Part shown: in pieces, positions 11,080-23,520 of the stretch | How positions within the stretch are numbered: position 1 is the stretch's first letter | How the letters are laid out: every line of letters begins with the position of its first letter | NCBI GenBank assembly: GCA_018466975.1 | Contig: CM031555.1 | Location: 2,542,001-2,606,000 of the forward strand | Length of the DNA: 64,000 nt | Reading direction: 5' to 3' | From: Sparassis latifolia | Lineage: Eukaryota > Basidiomycota > Agaricomycetes > Polyporales > Sparassidaceae | Position numbers and translations under genes: made by a program | Notes under the pieces: model-generated | Databases searched by the model: none | What the model was told of the DNA's origin: nothing | The model's input: only the letters and a program-made list of their open reading frames with translations

Positions 11080-11760
11080 TTTGACTAGGCATGAACAGAT
11101 AGTCACTCACCCTCCTTCATCACTTAGGCTTTATGGCATTTCAACTGACATCTTCCGTATTATTGTCCACACTTTCCACCCATGCATTTCGAGCATTCTC
11201 ACCTTCAAGTTTCCAAAACTATGCCAATCTATCATTCCTCTGCCCAACTCTATTCTCCTCCACAATGTCTCCAGGCATCTTTGTGTCTTCCGAATGTCAA
11301 GATATTGTGTCAACAACTGTTCACTTGCTTCTAAACAGATCAGGGCTTTCCGAGCACACTTGTATCATCTAATGATTTTGCTCTCTTGCTGATCAATCCT
11401 TCTGAGCTTAGCTGCATTTCGGGTTTTGTGCCATTGAGACTTATTATGTCTGAATTTGGTCTGGAAAAGCAAAGACTTGTGACTCAACAAGAGTCGCAAG
11501 TCTTCAAGACAGTTATTGGCTTGGCCAACCTGTAGATGTAACTCCTGCTGTGCAATGCTCTTCCATCCCACTGCCTTGCATTGATCAATGCCAAGTGAGG
11601 AAGGAAGCAGGAGAGTGATGTTTTCTGGCAACACTTTCTCTTCAATATCTTCCGAGTTCTCCTCCACATCCTCCATGGTCCAACTCTCTTCATCTGCCAC
11701 CTCATTAGAAGAGATTTCTAAGTGCTCAATGTCTTCACCGTCTAATAGCGCTGTTGCACA
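11080..11760 (-). pseudogene. KDZ-type transposase, C-terminal relic
   Basis: Reading on the minus strand: ITLLLPSSLG followed by QELHLQVGQANNCLEDLRLL and LSHKSLLFQTKFR, then after a break IVEENRVGQRNDRLA and FWKLEGENARNAWVESVD. This is the order of the C-terminal region of Kyakuja-Dileera-Zisupton (KDZ) transposases in agaricomycetes (LPS.LG, LR.GQ.NDAL..LR..LG.KS.LFR, then NR.GQRN.RLAWFW). The reading frame is broken by a TAG between RLA and FWKL (about 11242-11244) and by a frameshift near 11330. The catalytic core is absent, so it is a dead fragment. Confidence 0.75.
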
Positions 11761-11796
11761 ATTGTGAAATCCATCAATTACAATTTCTGAGGTATG

Positions 11797-13922
11797 AAGG
11801 AATTGTTCTTTATGGGATAGGGCTTCCGCCAGATCTTGAGGGACATGTCCAAGTGCCCCTATGCATGAGAACGACTTTTCAATACAAATTTGTATGCATG
11901 GGCTGCACCTAGTCCTGGGTTAGGTCTAGGGTTCAACTACAAACTTTGTAGTCTCTGTTGTTACTGTACTACACCTTGCATACAGTCCGTCTTTCAAAGT
12001 GATTGTAGTAGAAACCAACACGACTTGCACAAATAGTAATCAACAGAAGTGCCACAGCAGCCACAGAGAACCAATGCATCATAGTCAGTGAAATTATAGA
12101 AGCACATACTAATTTTAACATATAAAAAGCAGTACCATTAGAATCTGTGAAGGAAATGGAGCATAATGCTCTCTTGAACCAGGTAAATCTGAGTAAAACT
12201 GGCTGAGATATCTCAGTTTTGGATTAGAATGCTCAGTGTAAAGTGGAGAAAAATTGTATAAATGCCAGAAAAAATTGTGAATGACTCTACAATGCAAATA
12301 AACATGCTAGATAGGGCGCCTTATTTTTACATGCAGTGCACATTGAAGAAATAAGCAGAAGTGAGAGAAAACTTAGAAAACAGATTGTAGCGCTTCAGCA
12401 AGTGATTCTGATGTTCTAAGAGTAACACCGTCAGATTCAGCGTGAAACTCAGGTCAGAATGGCTACCGGGTTTATCCAAATCCGAGCAGAATTGAGTGAA
12501 CTACAAGCCTGGCAAGTTTGGATACAAGTGGGGTAACAAGTGCTTGAAGCTGGTAGTATCAGACAGCGACAAATAAATTATTATCTACATTATACCAGAT
12601 TATTAACTAATATTAAATGGTAGGCACAAGGTTGGTAGGCAACATAGCAGACATATAAGACTTATGTAATAACATAACATATTATTGTTATAAAGTGTGT
12701 TGCACATTAGTAATCTCTTGTAAGTGCCCTAGTGAACATGTTTACAAGACCCTACAATAGTGAGATATGTCATCTAGTGTCACTTTGCGAGATGCTTACA
12801 ATAGCCTACAAAGTGTTATATTGACTCCTAGTATGTCTAGTAGTGTTTAGTAATCCGGCTTCAACGCCTTATTATACCACTTTTTGAATTCTATTACACC
12901 CTCTAGTAATGGTTGGTAAGGCCTTACAATATTCTAATATGCCATGTAGTATGGATTTGTAAGGACTTTACAATGGCTTACAACATTGTCTAGTTACTTC
13001 TACAAGTCCACTATCATCAAAGGGCCATGCCATAATTTTTCTGGTATTTGTGCGATTTTTCTGCATTTTATTCTGCATGTTTATCTTCAGCCACAAGCAT
13101 GTGCACGTCACATGCCCTACAGGTCACGTTTTGCGCCGTATGAAACGTGACTCGGGTGGCACGTGATACTACCAGCTTCAAGCACTTGTTACCCCACTTG
13201 TATCCAAACTTGCCAGGCTTGTAGTTCACTCAATTCTGCTCGGATTTGGATAAACCCGGTAGCCATTCTGACCTGAGTTTCACGCTGAATCTGACGGTGT
13301 TAGAACATCAGAATCACTTGCTGAAGCGCTACAATCTGTTTTCTAAGTTTTCTCTCACTTCTGCTTATTTCTTCAATGTGCACTGCATGTAAAAATAAGG
13401 CGCCCTATCTAGCATGTTTATTTGCATTGTAGAGTCATTCACAATTTTTTCTGGCATTTATACAATTTTTCTCCACTTTACACTGAGCATTCTAATCCAA
13501 AACTGAGATATCTCAGCCAGTTTTACTCAGATTTACCTGGTTCAAGAGAGCATTATGCTCCATTTCCTTCACAGATTCTAATGGTACTGCTTTTTATATG
13601 TTAAAATTAGTATGTGCTTCTATAATTTCACTGACTATGATGCATTGGTTCTCTGTGGCTGCTGTGGCACTTCTGTTGATTACTATTTGTGCAAGTCGTG
13701 TTGGTTTCTACTACAATCACTTTGAAAGACGGACTGTATGCAAGGTGTAGTACAGTAACAACAGAGACTACAAAGTTTGTAGTTGAACCCTAGACCTAAC
13801 CCAGGACTAGGTGCAGCCCATGCATACAAATTTGTATTGAAAAGTCATTCTCACGCATAGGGGCACTTGGATCTGTCCCTCAGAAATTTGGCGGAAGCCC
13901 TATCCCATAAAGAACGATTCCT
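11797..13922. mobile_element. Foldback (long inverted repeat) element, about 2.1 kb
   Basis: The left arm (11797-12559) and right arm (13168-13922) are inverted copies of about 760 bp with few differences; a 60-codon open stretch is even identical in both arms (12297-12115 minus, 13604-13422 plus). The outer ends are GAAGGAATYGTTCTTTATGG. The 608-bp spacer resembles parts of the longer copy further right: 12600-12700 matches 22740-22860 and 12700-13167 is the reverse complement of 19785-20290. No protein is encoded. Confidence 0.8.
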
Positions 13923-14279
13923 TCGTACCTCAGGAATCGTAGCAAATAAGTAAAAAAAACTGACCTTGTGGAGCAGGCCAATGGCAGCTCCATGCACGAC
14001 TCGCACAGCACAAGGCTGATGGCCAACAATAATATAATGTGTAGAGCACATATGCACCTAGATGCAGGCACACCAAAGTGCATTGGCACCAAAGTGCAAA
14101 ATCCCCCAATTCCCATATACCAGGTGAGAGACACAAGTGGGCACACCTTTCAGTTATGTTACCTGAACTGAACTCCCATTTACCCTGACATTGTCATGAA
14201 CTGGACTGCCAGCGGACGTCGGCCCATCAGTTTGTGTAGAGAGCTGTCAGTGATGGGCTCATGGTGATGAAGGGAAGGC

Positions 14280-15598
14280 TGGAGTGATGGGCCCACTGCC
14301 ATGGGGGTAGTTCTGAGCAATGGGCCCACCGCCATAGGAGTACTTCTGAGCAGTGGGCCCATCACCATAATGCTATTATTTAGCGATGGGTCCACCACCA
14401 TAGAGGCACTTCTGAGCAGTGGGTCCACCACCATAGGTGATGTTCTGAGCAGTGGGCCCACCACCATAGGGGTACTTCTAAGCAGTGGGCCCACTGTCAT
14501 AGGTGTTGTTCTGAGCAGTGGGCACACTGTCATAGATGTTATTGTTTAGCGATGGGCCCACTGCCACAGGGGTACTTCTGAGCAGTGGGCCCACCACCAT
14601 AGGTGATGTTCTGAGCAGTGGGCCCACTGTCATAGATGTTATTATTTGGCGATGGACCCACCGCCATAGGGGTACTTCTGAGCAGTGGGCCCACCACCAT
14701 AGGGGTACTTCTGAGCAGTGGGCTCACCGCCATAGGTGATGTTCTGAGCAGTGGGCCCACCGCCATAGGGGTACTTCTGAGCAGTGGGCCCATCGCCATA
14801 ATGCTATTATTTAGCGATGGGCCCACCGCCATAGGGGTACTTCTGAGCAGTGGACCCACTGTCATAGATGTTATTATTTAGTGATGGGCCCACCGCCATA
14901 GGTGGTGTTCTGAGCAGTAGGCCCACCGCCATAGGGGTACTTCTGAGCAGTAGGCCCACCACCATAGGTGTTGTTCTGAGCAGTGGGCCCACTGTCATAG
15001 ATGTTATTATTTAGCGATGGGCCCACTGCCATAGGGATACTTCTGAGCAGTGGGCCCACCACCATAGGTGATGTTCTGAGCAGTGGGCCCACTGTCATAG
15101 ATGTTATTATTTAGCGATGGACCCACCGCCATAGGGGTACTTCTGAGCAGTGGGCCCACCACCATAGGGGTACTTCTGAGCAGTGGGCCCATCGCCATAA
15201 TGCTATTATTTAGCGATGGGCCCACCGCCATAGGGGTACTTCTGAGCAGTGGGCCCACTGTCATAGATGTTATTATTTAGTGATGGGCCCACCGCCATAG
15301 GTGGTGTTCTGAGCAGTAGGCCCACCACCATAGGGGTACTTCTGAGCAGTAGGCCCACCACCATAGGTGTTGTTCTGAGCAGTGGGCCCACTGTCATAGA
15401 TGTTATTATTTAGCGATGGGCCCACTGCCATAGGGATACTTCTGAGCAGTGGGCCCACCACCATAGGTGTTGTTTTGAGCAGTGGGCCCACCACCATAGA
15501 TGATGTACTGAGCAGTGGGCTCACCACCATAGGAGTACTTCTGAGCAGTGGGCCCACCGCCATAGGGGTACTTCTGAGCAGTGGGCCCACCACCATGA
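14280..15598. repeat. 33-bp minisatellite, left arm, about 40 units
   Basis: The unit reads approximately CTTCTGAGCAGTGGGCCCAC followed by CACCATAGGGGTA. Variants differ mainly in CAC/ATC before CATAG and in the GTTATTATTTAGCGATGGG version. Because 33 is a multiple of three and the array lacks stops, long frames stay open on both strands (units VLLSSGPTTIG plus, MVVGPLLRSTP minus). I take these as a by-product of the repeat, not genes. Confidence 0.85.
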
Positions 15599-15599
15599 G

Positions 15600-16340
15600 T
15601 ACTTCTCCATTCCTTTACATTCTGGTGATAGCGAGACTCAATTTGCCAAAAAGTCGCCAGCCTGGCTCTCGTTCTCTGGTGCAGTTTGTTAAACTTGGAG
15701 GACTGTATGAAACTTGTAGCAGAGGATTTATAAAGTTAAATTCGATAATTTTATGAGTTCCTAGTATATGGCGAGCCATGGCTTTACATCCTGATAATAG
15801 TGTGAGTCAACTGGTAAAAAAGTCGCCAACCTGGCTCTTCTTTGGTGAAGTTTGTTAAACTTGGAGGACTGTCTGAAACTTGTAGTAGGGGATTTATAAA
15901 GTGAAGTGCCACCATTCTATGAGTTTCTGGTATATGGCGAGCCATGGCCTCACATTCTGGTGAAGGTGAGACTCAACCAGTAAAAAACTCAGCAATCTGG
16001 CTCTCCTTCTCTGGTAAAGTTTGTTAAACTTGGAGGACTGTCTAGGATTGATAGTAGTTGATATATAAAGTAAAGCACCACCATTTCATGAGTTTCTGAT
16101 AGATGTTGAGCCATGGCTTCACATCCTGACAATGGCTAGATGTAATCTGGTGATTTTTCACTGACCTGGCGGTCTTTCTCTGGTAAAGTTAATTCAACTT
16201 GAAGCACTGTCTGGAATTGATAACAGCTGTTGTATAAAGTGAAGGGCCACCATGTTATGAGTCCCTGATTGCTGGCCTGCCATGGTATCACACATAAAAA
16301 TGCTAAATGACCAGCTGGCACTGCTTCTGTAATGAAGTCT
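15600..16340. repeat. About 167-bp tandem repeat, left arm
   Basis: GTTTGTTAAACTTGGAGGAC recurs at about 15684, 15850 and 16018, and a diverged version (GTTAATTCAACTTGAAGCAC) at about 16188. Each unit also contains GCGAGCCATGGC and a CTGGT.AAA...AGTCGCCAACCTGGC block. Units become more diverged toward the centre of the foldback. Confidence 0.75.
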
Positions 16341-16349
16341 GTATGCAAT

Positions 16350-17550
16350 GGAGTATCATCTGAAACTTATGGCCAAAGTTATATACTGTGGAGTATGAAC
16401 TGGAACTTGGAGTAGCAATATCATATCGTGACTTAACAGATATTAATTCTCAATAACAATTAAGTGTAACTCTTTGGAGAGAGCTACACTTAAGTTCATG
16501 AAGTGTGTTTTGCTTCTCATATAACTAAATGCCAGACATTTGTTAGAAAATGACAGATATATCTTTTTCAAGACAATATGTAGTCAACTGTAATGTTAAG
16601 TGATTAGCAAGCTTTACTTCTCATAAAACAGCAAAGTTCACTTTGGAAGAGTTAGCAATATTTGACTCCGAGCTTTATAGACTTCTTATAAGCTTGTCAA
16701 GAATCTATCTAGCTCTGATATAAGGTGTATGTAATCATCATCCTTTAATGTAGATAGAAAAATGTATTGAAGAAGAATCTCAAATATATAGAAGAAACCA
16801 CATATAGGAGCCATTATGTTCATGTAGATGTGTGTGCACTCGGAGACTAAAAAGGAAAGTGTGATTCCTTGACCAGTTCAGCAAGTCACCACATAACACT
16901 AAGTGATTGTGATCAAAACTAACCACAACATCATAACTTACATATAAAGTGTTGTACTTTATTACACATAGTATCATGCAGAGAAATGGTAAGTTGTATG
17001 CTGAACTTCTCAAAGTGTTCACAGATCATTAGAATGACTGTGTGTATCTTGCTAAACTTCAAGAAGTAATGCAAGGCTTCTAATTTAGAGCATACAACTG
17101 CTGTTGTAAGATTTAGTCACTCTTCCATATTATATATATATAAGATTATCACAGTCGGTTAGCATGCTAACTTGTGAGTGTATTGAGGATGATTAGATGT
17201 GGCTCACAACCAACTATGAAGTCATACAACACTGGCATTGAACAGTAATGCAACTGCTGCTCTAAGTTTTGAAAGGCTTAGATACTTCACTTTATAATAA
17301 ATAGCAGATTGTCAGCATTGAATCTTGGTGCATCCACACTTTGCCAAAATGTACAAACACAGCCTAACATCAGCCAGAAGTCCATATAAAAGGACATCAC
17401 AGTATATAGCTACTGCTACAACTTATAGTCAGTACTTCATATCATATGAAATTCATCAGTGTATGTGAAAAAAGAAGTATCAGGTTGCCAGTTACATTTT
17501 TGCTGTGGCTCACCATCTATAAGGAACTCACAAAATGCTGGCACCACTTG
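16350..17550. other. AT-rich centre of the foldback, no gene seen
   Basis: No conserved reading frame, RNA or clear tandem repeat. It contains a short (TA)n run near 17133. Confidence 0.4.
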
Positions 17551-17559
17551 ATATAACAT

Positions 17560-18355
17560 TTACTTCAATTTTTAAACAGTGCTCTAAGTTATACAACCTT
17601 TACCAGAGAATAAGTGCCAGATTGGTCATTTGTTTCCTGGTTGAATCTAGCTATTATCAGGATATAAAGCTATAGCTCACCATTGATCAGGAATTCAGAA
17701 AGTGATGTCACTTCACATTATGAAATGTCTACTATAAATTCCACACAGTGCTTCAAGTTTGACTAACTTCACCAGAAAAGAAGAGGAAGGTTAGCGATAT
17801 GTTTATCGGTTGAGTGTAGCCATTATCAGGATATTAAGCCATAACTCTCATCTACAAGAAACTCAAACAATGATGGTGCTTCACTTGATACCGCAGCTAC
17901 TATCAATCCTAGACAGTCCTCCAAGTTTAACAAACTTCGCCAGAGAAGGACAGCCAGGTTGGTGACTTTTTGGCAAATTGAGTCTCGCCATCACCAGAAG
18001 GTGAGGCCATGGCTCGCCATATACCAGGAACTCATAGAATGGTGGCACTTTACTTTATAAATCCCCTACTACAAGTTTCAGACAGTCCTCCAAGTTTAAC
18101 AAACTTCACCAAAGGAGAGCCAGGTTGGCGACTTTTTTACCAGTTGACTCACACTATTATCAGGATGTAAAGCCATGGCTCGCCATATACTAGGAACTCA
18201 TAAAATTATCGAATTTAACTTTATAAATCCTCTGCTACAAGTTTCATACAGTCCTCCAAGTTTAACAAACTGCACCAGAGAACGAGAGCCAGGCTGGCGA
18301 CTTTTTGGCAAATTGAGTCTCGCTATCACCAGAATGTAAAGGAATGGAGAAGTAC
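17560..18355. repeat. About 167-bp tandem repeat, right arm (inverted relative to 15600-16340)
   Basis: AGTCCTCCAAGTTTAACAAA or diverged forms appear at about 17577, 17748, 17916, 18083 and 18249, a spacing of about 167 bp. The outermost copies match the outermost copies of the left arm almost exactly; inner copies are degenerate. Confidence 0.75.
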
Positions 18356-18357
18356 TC

Positions 18358-18670
18358 ATGGTGGTGGGCCCACTGCTCAGAAGTACCCCTATGGCGATGG
18401 GCCCACTGCTCAGCACATCACCTATGGTAGTGGGCCCACTGCTCAGAATAACACCTATGGCGATGGGCCCACTGCTCAGAAGTACCCCTATGACAGTGGG
18501 CCCACTGCTCAGAACACCACCTATGGTGGTGGGCCCACTGCTCAGAAGTACCCCTATGGTGGTGGACCCATCGCTAAATAATAACATCTATGACAGTGGG
18601 CCCACTGCTCAGAACATCACCTATGGTGGTGGGCCCACTGCTCAGAAGTACCCCTATGGCAGTGGGCTCA
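18358..18670. repeat. 33-bp minisatellite, right arm, about 9 units
   Basis: Same unit as 14280-15598 on the opposite strand (GGGCCCACTGCTCAGAAGTA followed by CCCCTATGG). Only about nine units here against about forty on the left. Confidence 0.85.
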
Positions 18671-18794
18671 TTGCTCCAGCCCTCCCTTCATTGCCATGGG
18701 CCCATTGCTGACAGCTCCCTACACAAACGACGTCCGCTGGCAGTCCAGTTCATAACAATGTCAGGGTAAATGGGAGTCCAGTTCACAAACATGA

Positions 18795-18992
18795 CTGAAT
18801 GAGCTGAAGTGGGTCACCCCCACAATGTGGTGCCCTCTGCAGCTCGTTGCCGCATGCCCAGTGTGATCTCCCAAAACTCAAATACCAGGTAAGGGACATG
18901 AGTGGGTCACCCCCAGAACATGGAGCCCTCTGCAACTCATCATCGCATGCCCAGTGTAATCTCCCAAAACCCACATGTACCCCATGACTGGC
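18795..18992. repeat. Two tandem copies of a unit of about 105 bp
   Basis: GTGGGTCACCCCCA, a CCCTCTGCARCTCRT block, CGCATGCCCAGTGTRATCTC and CCAAAACYC appear twice in direct order (from about 18800 and about 18903). Confidence 0.65.
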
Positions 18993-19027
18993 CAAAGACC
19001 AGCCATGGGATTACAATTCCTGAGGTA

Positions 19028-20640
19028 CGAAGGAATCGTTCTTAATGGGATAGGGCTTCCGCCAACTTTTGGAAGGACATGCACTTTTTCCCCAAGGTGT
19101 GGGAACGACTTTTCAATACAATTTTGTATGTAAGAGCTGCACCTAGTCCTGGGTTAGGTCTAGGGTTTAACTACAAACTTTGTAGTGCCTGTTGTTACCA
19201 TCCTACAACTTGAGTACAGTCGATCTTTCAAACTGATTGTAGTGAAAACCAACGCGACTTGCACACATAGTAATCAATAGAAGTGCCACAGCAGCCACAG
19301 AGGACCAATGCATCATAGTCAGTGAAATTATAGAAGCACATGCTAATTCCAACACATAAAAAGCAGTACCATTGAAATCTGTGAAGGAAATGGAGCATAA
19401 TGCTCTCTTAAACCAAGTAAATCTGAGTAAAACTGGCTGAGATATCTCAGTTTTGGATTAGAATGCTCAGTGTAAAGTGCAGAAAAATTGGATAAATGCC
19501 AGAAAAATTGTGAATGACTCTACAATGCACACAAACATGTTAGATAGGGCGCCTTATTTTTTACATGCAGTGCATATTGAAGAAGCAAGCAGAATAGAGA
19601 GAAAACTAAGAAAATAAATTGTAGCACTCCAGCAAGTGATTTTGATGTTCTAAAAGTAACACCGTCAGATTCAGCTTGAAAATTCTGTCAGAATGGCGGC
19701 TTGGTTTATCCAAATCCGAGCAGAATTGAGTGAGCTACAAGCCTGGCAAGTTTGGCTACAAGTGTGGTAACAAGTGCTTGAAGCCGGTAGTGTCACGTGC
19801 CACCCGAGTCACGTTTCCCGCCGTACGAAACGTTAAGCGCTCTCGGGCGCTTAACGTTCCATACGGCGGGAAACGTGACCTGCAGGCCATGTGACGTGTG
19901 GCTGAAGACAAACACGCAGAATAAAATGCAAAAAAATCGCAGAAATACCAGGAAAATTATGGCATGGCCTTTTGATGATAGTAGACTTGTAGATGCAACT
20001 AGACAATGTTGTAAGCCATTGTAAAGTCCTTACACATCCACACTAGATGGCATATTTGAATATTGTAAGGCCATACAAACTGATACTAGAGGGTGTAATA
20101 GAATTCAAGAGGCATTGAAGCAGGCTTCCTAAACACTACTAGACATACTAGGAGTCAATACAACACTTTGTAGGCTATTGTAAGCATCTTACAAAGTGAC
20201 ACTAGATAACATATCTCACTATTGTAGGGTCACATGTTCACTAGGACACTTACAAGAAATTACTAGAGACTATTGAAGGTTACTGAAGATTCTTACAAAG
20301 TGATGCCAGGTAACACTTCCGACTATTGTAAGCTCATTACAAACTCATACTACAAAATATATTAGGAGTCAGTATCATTGGGTGTTGTTGACTTGCTGAA
20401 CATTGCTAGGCAATATACTAAGAGTTAGTAGGCAACTTTGTAGACTATCTAATAATGCGGCCCTTATCAACCCACACAACTTATCAATGTATAGTGGGAT
20501 GTTGTAGGACACTTACTACACATTATTAAATGGCACACTAGGAGTTGGTAGAGGAGTTAGTAGGCGACTTTGTAGACTGTTATCAATGTCTAGTGGAACA
20601 TTGTAGGACACCTACTACACATTATTAGATGATACTAGGA
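19028..20640 (+). repeat. Terminal-type repeat, copy 4, with internal TTACAA/CTAGTA-rich repeats
   Basis: Begins GAAGGAATCGTTCTTAATGG and follows the foldback arm sequence (11797-12559) to about 19795. It then holds a long hairpin and a stretch made of many short, imperfect repeats (cttacaa, actag, tgtaag). The segment 20450-20640 contains two copies of a unit of about 115 bp around GTAGGACACYTACTACACAT. No gene is seen. Confidence 0.65.
19808..19879. repeat. Long near-perfect hairpin
   Basis: Arms 19808-19840 and 19847-19879 (33 nt, two mismatches) around the loop TCTCGG; the arm core is CGTTTCCCGCCGTACGAAAC. The corresponding place in the shorter family copy (about 13125-13155, reverse complement) lacks the second arm. 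Confidence 0.85.
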
Positions 20641-20714
20641 TTTAGTAGATAATATAATAACAATTTATTGTATACATTTTGATGTGTTGCTATAGACACA
20701 TGGGTTATAGTTTC

Positions 20715-21415
20715 TAGTGTTATTTTTTGTAGTGGTTCTTATATGCACATTGGTAACATTTTTTGTAGTGATTCATATAGGCACATTAGTAACAGTTTTT
20801 AGCGTCATTTTTTGTAGTGATTCTTATAGCCACATAACAGCTTCTGGTGTTATTTTTTGTAGTGGTTCTTATAGGCATGTTGGTGACATTTTTTGTAATG
20901 ATTCTTGTAGGCACATTAGTAACAGTTTCTACGGTTGTTATTTGTAGTGGTTCTTATAGGCACATGTGTAACAGTTTCTGCTGTTATTTTTTGTAGTGGT
21001 TCTTATAGACACATTGGTAAGATTTTTTATAGTGAGTCTTGTAGGCACATTAGTAACAGTTTCTCCTGTGATTTTCTGTAGTGGTTCTTATAGGCACATT
21101 GGTAACATTTTTTGTACTGATTCTTGTAGACACATTAGTAACAGTTTCTAGTGTCATTTTTTTGACTGATTCTTATAGGCACATGTGTAACAGTTTCTGC
21201 TGTTATTTTTTGTAGTGATTCTTGTAGGCATATTAGTAACAGTTTCCAGCATAATCTTTTGTAGTGATTATTTTAGACACATATTTGTAACAGTTTCTGG
21301 TGTCATTTTTTGTAGTGATTCTTATAGACTTGTTGGTAACATTTTTGTAGTGATTCTTATAGGCACACTTGCTAGTGTCATTTTTTGTAGAGATTCTTAT
21401 ATATTAAGAGTCTGT
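20715..21415. repeat. Tandem array, alternating units of about 49 and 36 bp
   Basis: ATTTTTTGTAGTGATTCTTA followed by TAGGCACATTAGTAACAGTT repeats through the array, with a shorter unit that omits the CAGTTTCTGGTGTT part. Non-coding. Confidence 0.75.
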
Positions 21416-22059
21416 AAATAAATTTGTAGAGATTCTTATATATTAAGAGTCTGTAAATAAATTTGTATACCAATGTAAGGCTCTTATAAACTCATACTAC
21501 TTAGTGGAGTAGAATATTGTAGAATGCTTACCAGACATTATTATATGACATACTAGGAGTCAGTAAAGTATATAATAGACTATTCATGGTTTGTAGGTGG
21601 TATATTAGAATTTTGTAGATGACATTGTAAATTGTTGTAAGACGCCTATAAACTGATAGTAGGTGGCCTTTCAGACTATTATAAGACCTTACAAATAAAT
21701 ACCAGGTGCCATACCAGGCTATTATAAGGTCATTAGAGTACTGAGCAACTTGCTAAAAGTTAGTAAACTATGTAGTAAGATATTGTAGGAGCTTACCAAA
21801 CATTACCAGATCACATTATGGGGCATTGTAAGGTCTCCATTAAAAATGATAGGCAGTATGTCAGACTACTGTAAGGCACTTACAAACTAATATTAGATGT
21901 CATACGAAAAATCTGATGACATAGAAAAAAATCCGAAACAATTATAGAAATATTAGAAGAATTGTGGCATAACTATAGAATCGAAGATTCTAAGAAAGTT
22001 CTATCAGATAGTTGCCTTAGAGTAAGTACATGACATTGTAGGCTATTAAGGTGATTTTT
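21416..22059. other. AT-rich repeat-derived sequence, no gene seen
   Basis: A direct duplication of ATTCTTATATATTAAGAGTC occurs at about 21391 and 21431. The rest is a continuation of degenerate TTGTAAG/CTTACAA motifs. Confidence 0.4.
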
Positions 22060-22660
22060 GTAAGCTGAATATTAATGAATGCCTTTTTAGTCATATTTTT
22101 ATATACATTTTATACATTGATAATATCATTTTGAAGCTACTTTTTAGCTGAGTCTTTCAGAATGCACACTAGTCACTTTTTAGTAATGTTTTTATATACT
22201 TTTTGCAGAACAACATAGTAGTATCATTTTGAAGCCATTTTGAAGCCCATTTTTTTGAAATGCATACTAGTCACTTTTTGGTAATGTTTTTATATACTTT
22301 TTACAAAATCTCATAGTAATATCATTTTAAAGCCATTTTTCAGCCGAGTCTTTTAGAATGCATACCAATCACTTTTTAGTTATAGTTTTATATAGATTTC
22401 ATAAAATGACATAGTAATATCATTTTGAAGCCATTTTTCAGCTCAGTCTTTTAGAATACATGCTAGTTACTTTTTAGTAATTGCTTATTCACTTTTTGCG
22501 AAATGACATATATTGTCATTTTAAAGCCATTTTTGGCTGAGTCTTGAAGAATGCATACTAGTCACTTTTTGGTTATATTTTTATATAGTTTTTGCAGAAC
22601 CACATAGTAGTATCATTTTAAAGCAATTTTGAAGGTGCTTTTAAGGAGAGGTGTACTAAC
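22060..22660. repeat. Tandem array with unit of about 95-100 bp, about six copies
   Basis: CACTTTTTAGTAATGTTTTT followed by ATATACTTTTTGCA, then ATCATTTTGAAGCCATTTT and GAATGCATACTAGT recurs. Units are diverged. Non-coding. Confidence 0.7.
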
Positions 22661-23520
22661 AATTTTTAGTAACATTCTTATATTGTTTGTTTTAAATAAT
22701 CCTACTCTGAGATGCTTAGTAATATGTCAAACTATTATCAGGCAGCTATAAATAAATAATGATTTACATTATACTATAATATCAACTGACATATAAGACT
22801 CATGTGATAACATAACATATTATTGTTATAAAGTGTGTTTCATACTCTAATACATTGACATAATATTTTTATAAACTACAATCAGGTGACATCTTATAAG
22901 TAAGTTATAAGTATAATATTGTTAAAAGCTTACTATATATTACTAAGCAATGCACCAGTTATTGAATAACATTATAGACTATTATAATGCTTTCATTTAA
23001 ACAGCAGTGGCATTTTCTTGTAACTTTTTTGTATAGACATATAGATGACATGCTGGACTATTGCAGTACTGCTACCAAATATTTGTAAGTAAAATATTAG
23101 ATGAACAGCATACTAAAATATTGTAATGCAGTTGTTAATGATACTTAGAGTATCTAAATAATATTATAAGTCATTCTAATACTTTATTTCTTTTTGCTAT
23201 CGATATAACATGAATTTTCATATAATTTTATTTGGAATAAAAACAGAGTTTCAGAGGTACCAAAAATTATACTCTAACAAGAAAGACTTGCATTCTTTAT
23301 ACTTATTAGTATAACATCAAATTGTACTAGATTTTCACCTAAAGTGACTGTTTTAAGTGAATATGAATAATGAAACCTTGACATAAATACCTAATAAAAA
23401 TACAACATGCTATGCAATGCAATGGATCATTCTTCACAAGTAATCAACTACTAAGGAGTAATACAAAATGAATAAAGTATGTGAAAACAATTAGATGATG
23501 AGAGAAAGAGAGGAACACAA
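22661..23520. other. AT-rich sequence without a gene
   Basis: Includes a 22740-22860 stretch shared with 12600-12700 (AACATAACATATTATTGTTA). Otherwise nothing recognised. Confidence 0.4.

Larger units (their letters stand above)
13926..19024. mobile_element. Large composite foldback element carrying minisatellites in both arms
   Basis: Bounded by CCTCAGGAATCGTA on the left and its near reverse complement TACAATTCCTGAGG on the right. Inside, left arm segments recur inverted in the right arm: 14162-14280 with 18660-18785, the 33-bp minisatellite with 18360-18660, and 15600-16340 with 17560-18355. The centre (about 16350-17550) is AT-rich and unique. No transposase gene is recognised, so it must have moved in trans if it moved at all. 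Confidence 0.65.

Noticed and set aside
14280..15598. A CRISPR-like array
   Set aside because: The repeats are directly adjacent without unique spacers and the genome is eukaryotic.
14180..15756. Long open frames on both strands over the 33-bp repeats
   Set aside because: They follow from a stop-free unit whose length is a multiple of three; opposite strands and several frames are open together, and the sequences are pure repeat.
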